DNA of 18,984 nt from Kangiella sp. (GTDB lineage: Bacteria; Pseudomonadota; Gammaproteobacteria; Enterobacterales; Kangiellaceae): contig JAPHRL010000009.1 in NCBI GenBank assembly GCA_026195755.1, positions 1 through 18,984 on the forward strand. The letters are read 5' to 3'. Each line of letters starts with the position of its first letter. The stretch's first letter is position 1. Under the pieces are notes generated by a model. It was not told the origin of the DNA. It searched no databases and saw only the letters and a program-made list of their open reading frames with translations. This document shows, in pieces, positions 14,748 to 18,984 of the stretch. Both the position numbers and the translations under genes were made by a program.

Positions 14748-15605
14748 TCAATCATAGTCAGGATTGCTGGCAATTTCAGCCAGTTCTTTGCCGCGGACAA
14801 CGGATGCGTTAACCGCCTTTGCAGCCAGCTCAGGTAAATGGCCATTAATTAATACATCCAGGGCGGCCGCAGTTGTGCCACCAGGAGAAGTAACATTGCG
14901 TCGCAACTGGCTAATTTCAAGATCCGGATTATCCTGAACCATACGCGCAGCGCCAAGGGCTGTTTGGGCGGCGAGTTGGCGAGCAGTCGATTCAGGGAGG
15001 CCTTGTTTGACAGCTGCGGCCACGACCGACTCCATGTAAAGGAAGTAATGAGCTGGGCCACTCCCAGAAACTGCGGTTACCAAGTCCATTTGTGATTCAT
15101 CATCAACCCAAACACTTAGGCCCACTGCATCAAAAATAGCGGTAGCCGCTTTTTTCTGTTGCTCGCTGGTATGCTGATTGGCATATAAGCCAGTAGCTCC
15201 AGCGCCGACTAATGATGGGGTATTTGGCATGGAACGAATCACTGGCAAGCCTTTGCCAAGTAGGTTTTCAATGGTTTGGCAGCCAACACCCGCTGCCACC
15301 GAAATCACACAGCAATCCAGGTCAAGCTCTTGCAAAGGCTTGCAGGCTAATGCCATTTTTTGTGGCTTGACGGAAAGCAACAGATAATCAGCATGTTCAG
15401 CAACGTAAGCATTATCGTTACTGGTATTTAACTCAGGATAGCGTTCCAGTAATGCGTCAAGTTTGCCTTGACTGGGGTTGCTAACATAAATTTGTTTTGC
15501 TGAGAGGCCTGATTGAATCAGCCCACCAAGAATACTGGCCGCCATATTGCCGGCACCAATAAAGCCAATTTTTGCATTTGCGATAGCTTGAATTGCGTCT
15601 GACAT
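14748..15605 (-). CDS. proC: Pyrroline-5-carboxylate reductase ProC
   Basis: 285 residues. It catalyses the last step of proline synthesis, reducing pyrroline-5-carboxylate with NAD(P)H. Visible: N-terminal Rossmann motif GFIGAGNMA (about 14-22), the VKPQKM segment, RSMPNTPSLVGAGATGLYAN, the ProC signature region VSGSGPAHYFLYMESV, and the C-terminal RRNVTSPGGTTAAALDVL. The ATG at 15605 has AAAGG upstream. The 112 bp between yggS and proC is larger than other gaps in the cluster and might hold a second promoter, though I see no convincing one. Gene order yggS-proC-yggT follows Pseudomonas. Confidence 0.97.
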   Translation of the reverse strand: MSDAIQAIANAKIGFIGAGNMAASILGGLIQSGLSAKQIYVSNPSQGKLDALLERYPELNTSNDNAYVAEHADYLLLSVKPQKMALACKPLQELDLDCCVISVAAGVGCQTIENLLGKGLPVIRSMPNTPSLVGAGATGLYANQHTSEQQKKAATAIFDAVGLSVWVDDESQMDLVTAVSGSGPAHYFLYMESVVAAAVKQGLPESTARQLAAQTALGAARMVQDNPDLEISQLRRNVTSPGGTTAAALDVLINGHLPELAAKAVNASVVRGKELAEIASNPDYD

Positions 15606-15717
15606 GTGTACCTTTTTCGGTTGTGTATCGTTGAGTGTGTGAATGCATTAACACAAAAGTGCGCATAGCATAACAAAGCAATGCCTGACTGGCTATTTCA
15701 GGGCCTGTTTACCAGGC

Positions 15718-16401
15718 TTATTCGCGTCCACCAAAGATAGCTGTGCCTAATCGAACCATGGAGCTGCCGGCCAAAATTGCTTGTTCGAAGTCACCAGACA
15801 TACCCATTGAAAGAGTGTCCAGCTGCGGATATTCTGCCTGAAGCTCATGATAAAGCTGATAAATATGCTCGAACTGTGCAAATTGTAGCTGTGGTGCGGA
15901 TTGTTTTGGGGGTAGTGCCATCAGCCCGCGTAGCCGTAGACGGGGAAGCTGAGTAATGTCATGAGCCAGCTTTTTGCATTCAGTAACATTGACGCCAGCT
16001 TTTTGGCTTTCGTCAAACAAATTGACTTGAATAAGGACATTTAAAGGAGCCTGGTCAGGAGTGCGATGCTGATTGAGTTTTTTGGCAACTTTCAGGCGAT
16101 CAACGCTTTGAACCCAGTCGAAATAATGTGCGATATCCTTGCATTTACGACTCTGTATGGCACCAATCATGTGCCAATTAATCTCGAGATCAGACAAATT
16201 GGATATTTTCTCCACTGCTTCTTGCACCTGATTTTCGCCAAAATCACGATGACCAGCAGCATAAGCTTCGCGGATACTGTCCGCAGGATGTCTTTTGCTT
16301 ACAGCGACTAATTGCACATTGTGTTTAAAAATCCGTCGCTTAGAACAGGTTTTTTCGATTTGTAGTTGCAGATCTGCAAGATGAGAGGCTATCCTAGACA
16401 T
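15718..16401 (-). CDS. yggS: YggS family PLP-binding protein (PLP homeostasis protein)
   Basis: 227 residues from the ATG at 16401 (MSRIASHLADLQLQIE, matching the family start). An in-frame TTG at 16416 would add five residues. Neither has a clear Shine-Dalgarno. YggS/PLPHP is a single-domain alanine-racemase-fold protein that binds pyridoxal phosphate and buffers it, affecting amino-acid metabolism. The PLP lysine lies in VAVSKRHPADSIREA. Other conserved parts are DFGENQVQEA, WHMIGAIQSRK, VLIQVNLFDESQKAGV, RLRGLMALPP and LSMGMSGDFEQAI...VRLGTAIFG. It heads the minus-strand yggS-proC-yggT cluster, divergent from pilT with 38 bp between start codons. Confidence 0.96.
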   Translation of the reverse strand: MSRIASHLADLQLQIEKTCSKRRIFKHNVQLVAVSKRHPADSIREAYAAGHRDFGENQVQEAVEKISNLSDLEINWHMIGAIQSRKCKDIAHYFDWVQSVDRLKVAKKLNQHRTPDQAPLNVLIQVNLFDESQKAGVNVTECKKLAHDITQLPRLRLRGLMALPPKQSAPQLQFAQFEHIYQLYHELQAEYPQLDTLSMGMSGDFEQAILAGSSMVRLGTAIFGGRE

Positions 16402-16439
16402 ATTATTAAAACGCAATTATCAGGTGTGGGGTCTAACAT

Positions 16440-17474
16440 ATGGATATTACAGAGCTTTTAGCTTTCAGTGTAAAGAATAATGCATCGGATTTGCATATTT
16501 CAGCGGGTATGCCGCCTCTTATACGTGTTGATGGTGATATTCGTCGCATTAATGTTCCACCATTGGAAGACAAGGAAGTACACACGTTAATCTACGATAT
16601 CATGAATGATAAGCAGCGAAAGGATTATGAAGAATTCCTTGAGGCTGATTTTTCGTTTGAATTAAAAGATTTAGCACGTTTCCGGGTCAATGCCTTCGTA
16701 CAAAACCGTGGTCGTGCCGCAGTTTTCCGTACCATTCCTTCACGCGTTTTAACTCTTGAAGAGTTGAATGCACCAAAAATTTTCCAAGATATCTCACTAG
16801 AGCCGCGAGGCCTGGTATTGGTTACTGGTCCTACGGGGTCGGGTAAGTCCACCACTCTGGCTGGTATGATCGATTATGTGAACGAAAATAAGCATGATCA
16901 CATTCTGACCATTGAGGATCCCATCGAGTTTGTTCACGAGAGTAAGAAATGTTTGGTAAACCAGCGTGAAGTTCACCGTGATACCCATAGCTTTTCGAAT
17001 GCATTACGCTCAGCTCTGCGTGAAGATCCGGATATTATTCTGGTCGGTGAGCTACGTGACCTTGAGACTATCCGCTTGGCCTTGACCGCAGCAGAAACAG
17101 GTCACTTGGTATTTGGTACACTGCATACTACCTCGGCGGCAAAAACCATTGACCGTGTGATTGATGTTTTCCCGGGAGGGGAAAAATCGATGGTGCGCTC
17201 GATGCTGTCGGAGTCATTACAAGCTGTTATTGCGCAGACACTATTGAAGAAAAATGGTGGGGGGCGAGTGGCAGCGCATGAAATCTTGGTAGGTACGCCT
17301 GCAATTCGTAACCTGATCCGTGAAGATAAGGTCGCACAAATGTATTCAGCGATGCAGACTGGTTTGTCGTTGGGTATGCAAACTCTCGATCACAGCTTAA
17401 AGCAATTGGTCAGTAAGGGTGTTGTTTCGCGTACAGATGCCCGTGCGAAAGCCAAAAGCAAAGAAGAGTTTTAG
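16440..17474 (+). CDS. pilT: Type IV pilus twitching motility ATPase PilT
   Basis: 344 residues, the same length as Pseudomonas PilT. This hexameric cytoplasmic ATPase drives pilus retraction. Visible: N-terminal PAS-like region (SDLHISAGMPPLIRVDG), Walker A GPTGSGKST (130-138, Lys136), Asp box TIEDPIEF with the catalytic glutamate, Walker B ILVGELRD with Glu204, the His box GHLVFGTLHT, and the C-terminal AIRNLIRE motif needed for retraction in PilT. All ATPase signatures are intact. It is followed after 9 bp by pilU. The Shine-Dalgarno is weak (GGTGTGGGG region) and the promoter must largely lie inside the yggS gene. Confidence 0.98.
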   Translation: MDITELLAFSVKNNASDLHISAGMPPLIRVDGDIRRINVPPLEDKEVHTLIYDIMNDKQRKDYEEFLEADFSFELKDLARFRVNAFVQNRGRAAVFRTIPSRVLTLEELNAPKIFQDISLEPRGLVLVTGPTGSGKSTTLAGMIDYVNENKHDHILTIEDPIEFVHESKKCLVNQREVHRDTHSFSNALRSALREDPDIILVGELRDLETIRLALTAAETGHLVFGTLHTTSAAKTIDRVIDVFPGGEKSMVRSMLSESLQAVIAQTLLKKNGGGRVAAHEILVGTPAIRNLIREDKVAQMYSAMQTGLSLGMQTLDHSLKQLVSKGVVSRTDARAKAKSKEEF

Positions 17475-17483
17475 GAGTCACTA

Positions 17484-18623
17484 ATGGATATTAATCCACT
17501 TTTAAAGGCGCTAATGGAACACAAGGGATCGGACTTATTTATTACGGTTCACCGTCCACCCTGTATTAAAATTAACGGAAACATTCGTCCAGTTACAAAA
17601 AGCATGCTTACTCCCACACAAGTCGAAGAGTTAATACACTCTTCGATGAATGAAAAGCAAATGAAGGAACTGGAAGAAAAGAAAGAGTGTCAGTATGCGA
17701 TCAGTGTTGAAAAAATTGGTCGTTTTCGTGCTAGCGCTTTTTATCAGCGCAACCAGCCAGGTTTGGTGGTTCGCCGAATTGAAACTAAAATCCCGACGAC
17801 AGAAGAGCTCAAAATTCCCAATATTTTGAATGACCTGGTCATGAAAAAACGTGGCATCATCATTTTTGTGGGAGCGACGGGTACCGGTAAATCGACCTCA
17901 TTGGCAGCGATGATAGGTTATCGTAATCGTAATTCTGCAGGTCACATTATCAGCATCGAGGATCCGATTGAGTATGTACATCGTCATGACCAGTGCATTA
18001 TAACTCAGCGTGAAGTAGGAATTGATACGGAATCATTTGAGACTGCGTTGAAAAATACTCTGCGTCAAGCGCCAGATGTCATTCTGATTGGTGAGGTTCG
18101 CTCTAAAGAGACTATGTCCAATGCGATTACATTTGCTGAAACTGGTCACCTCTGTTTATGTACTTTGCACGCGAATAATGCCAACCAGGCAATCGACCGT
18201 ATTCTACACTTCTTTCCGAAGGAAGAGCATTCACGAGTTCTGATGGATTTATCATTGAACACTCGTGCCATTGTTGCGCAGCAACTAGTCCCAACTAAGG
18301 ATGGAAAAGGGCGTCGTGCAGCGATTGAAATCTTAATTAATACTCCCTTAATTTCTGATCATATTCGTAAGGGCGAGGTTCACCTGCTTAAAGAATTAAT
18401 GGCCCGCTCAAGAGAGCTTGGAATGCAAACCTTTGATCAGGCGCTGTTTGATTTGTATGTTGAAGGCGAAATTAATTATGACGATGCCTTGTTGTATGCA
18501 GATTCAGCTAATGATTTACGTCTTAAAATCAAACTGCATGAAAAGGATGTGGACTCTCTTACCGAGGGTACTGAAGGACTGCAGGTTGAAATGGATGATG
18601 ATCGATCAGGTCGAATGTTTTAA
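17484..18623 (+). CDS. pilU: Type IV pilus retraction ATPase PilU
   Basis: 379 residues, a PilT paralogue that acts with PilT to strengthen retraction. Walker A is GATGTGKST (130-138, Lys136), the Asp box is SIEDPIEYVH, Walker B is VILIGEVRS, and the His box is GHLCLCTLHANN. The C-terminus is extended and acidic after about 345, as in PilU, and the AIRNLI motif of PilT is replaced by PLISDHIRKGE. An AGGAG six bases before the ATG at 17484 gives a strong ribosome site. Co-transcribed with pilT and closed by the terminator at 18642. Confidence 0.97.
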   Translation: MDINPLLKALMEHKGSDLFITVHRPPCIKINGNIRPVTKSMLTPTQVEELIHSSMNEKQMKELEEKKECQYAISVEKIGRFRASAFYQRNQPGLVVRRIETKIPTTEELKIPNILNDLVMKKRGIIIFVGATGTGKSTSLAAMIGYRNRNSAGHIISIEDPIEYVHRHDQCIITQREVGIDTESFETALKNTLRQAPDVILIGEVRSKETMSNAITFAETGHLCLCTLHANNANQAIDRILHFFPKEEHSRVLMDLSLNTRAIVAQQLVPTKDGKGRRAAIEILINTPLISDHIRKGEVHLLKELMARSRELGMQTFDQALFDLYVEGEINYDDALLYADSANDLRLKIKLHEKDVDSLTEGTEGLQVEMDDDRSGRMF

Positions 18624-18641
18624 GCAATAACGTTTACGCTT

Positions 18642-18671
18642 AAAAAAGCCAGCGCATGCTGGCTTTTTTTT
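18642..18671. terminator. Bidirectional intrinsic terminator between pilU and the EAL gene
   Basis: A perfect 12-bp stem (18642-18653 with 18658-18669, GCCAGC/GCTGGC plus A/T pairs, loop GCAT) is flanked by six A on the left and eight T on the right. It works for both the plus-strand pilTU transcript and the minus-strand EAL gene, whose stop is 15 bp away. Confidence 0.93.
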
Positions 18672-18686
18672 GCTTGTAAGTAATGT

Positions 18687-18984
18687 TTATCCAGATGAAA
18701 CCGCTGTCTTATATTTGTCGTGGTTCCATTCTCGGACAAACACATCAAGCTCGGTGGCTGTTAGGGGTTTGCTGAATAGGAAGCCCTGAACTTGAAAACA
18801 GCCATGTTTGTTGAGTAGGTCAAGCTGCTCTTTTGTTTCGACCCCTTCTGCGACAACTTTCAGTTGAAATTCTTTGCCAATATCAATAATAGCTTTACTC
18901 AATGCTAAATCTGACTGACTATCGGGTAAATATTTGATAAAACTTCGATCAATTTTAATCGTATCAATGGGTAAATGTTTTAAA
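18687..18984 (-). CDS. EAL domain protein, C-terminal part (cyclic-di-GMP phosphodiesterase type), cut by window edge
   Basis: The frame is open to the right edge; about 98 residues are visible and the TTG at 18902 is internal. They match the last third of an EAL domain: LPIDTIKIDRSFI (conserved K-D-R), VVAEGVETKEQLDLL with the catalytic-loop glutamates, and the C-terminal QVQGFLFSKPLTATELD. Such domains hydrolyse cyclic-di-GMP, a regulator of type IV pilus motility and biofilm. Residues seen here are consistent with an active domain, but the EAL/EVL motif itself and any GGDEF or sensor domain lie beyond the edge. Position next to pilTU may be coincidental. Confidence 0.93.
   Translation of the reverse strand, partial: LKHLPIDTIKIDRSFIKYLPDSQSDLALSKAIIDIGKEFQLKVVAEGVETKEQLDLLNKHGCFQVQGFLFSKPLTATELDVFVREWNHDKYKTAVSSG

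Noticed and set aside
15690..15717. Short GCCTG/CAGGC hairpin just after yggS
   Set aside because: Only 5 bp and no U run on the minus strand; too weak to call a terminator.
16366..16406. TTGCAG with TATTAT as a pilT promoter
   Set aside because: Spacing is 29 bases, outside the usable range; the TATCCT alternative is kept only as a tentative candidate.

Overview
The window reads as a chromosomal segment of a gammaproteobacterium of moderate to low GC. The gene order pilU-pilT / yggS-proC-yggT-...-DUF4426-rdgB-hemW is the arrangement known from Pseudomonas and relatives, and mutY-yggX is the arrangement known from Escherichia. A free-living marine lineage such as the Kangiella group would fit, but that placement is inference from gene content and order. 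Nearly everything is chromosomal housekeeping. The exceptions are a likely defence gene cut by the left edge, an orphan predicted metalloprotease, and a tandem pair of structured repeats.

Layout. 1-1596 (+): 3' part of a large coiled-coil AAA/ABC-type ATPase of the TrlF/Ppl type, a family linked to anti-phage defence. 1683-4260 (-): a compact operon of an NfeD membrane serine protease, its partner slipin (stomatin-like) and a DUF3224 protein. 4454-5569 (+): an unrecognised, probably membrane-anchored protein with an HEAQH zinc-peptidase motif. 5630-5705 (-): tRNA-Phe(GAA) with its own promoter and terminator. 5796-9028 (-): SLC13 anion transporter, mutY and yggX. 9201-9899 (+): trmB. 9906-10380: two direct copies of a roughly 217-bp palindrome-rich repeat, filling the only large gene-free stretch. 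10462-16401 (-): a three-domain lipoprotein, hemW, rdgB, a DUF4426 protein, yggT, proC and yggS. 16440-18623 (+): pilT-pilU, the twitching-motility retraction ATPases, ended by a strong bidirectional terminator. 18687-18984 (-): the 3' end of an EAL-domain (cyclic-di-GMP phosphodiesterase-type) gene that runs off the right edge.

How the parts work together. MutY removes A opposite 8-oxoG, YggX protects iron chemistry, and RdgB clears deaminated purine nucleotides, so the window carries several genome-hygiene functions. NfeD and slipin are expected to form a membrane protease-scaffold pair. PilT and PilU retract type IV pili, and the EAL gene is convergent with them. The most distinctive items are the tandem structured repeat after trmB, the truncated TrlF/Ppl-like ATPase at the left edge, the HEAQH protein, and the absence of metX-metW from an otherwise Pseudomonas-like yggT-DUF4426 neighbourhood. 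A strong hairpin lies in the space where those genes would be.
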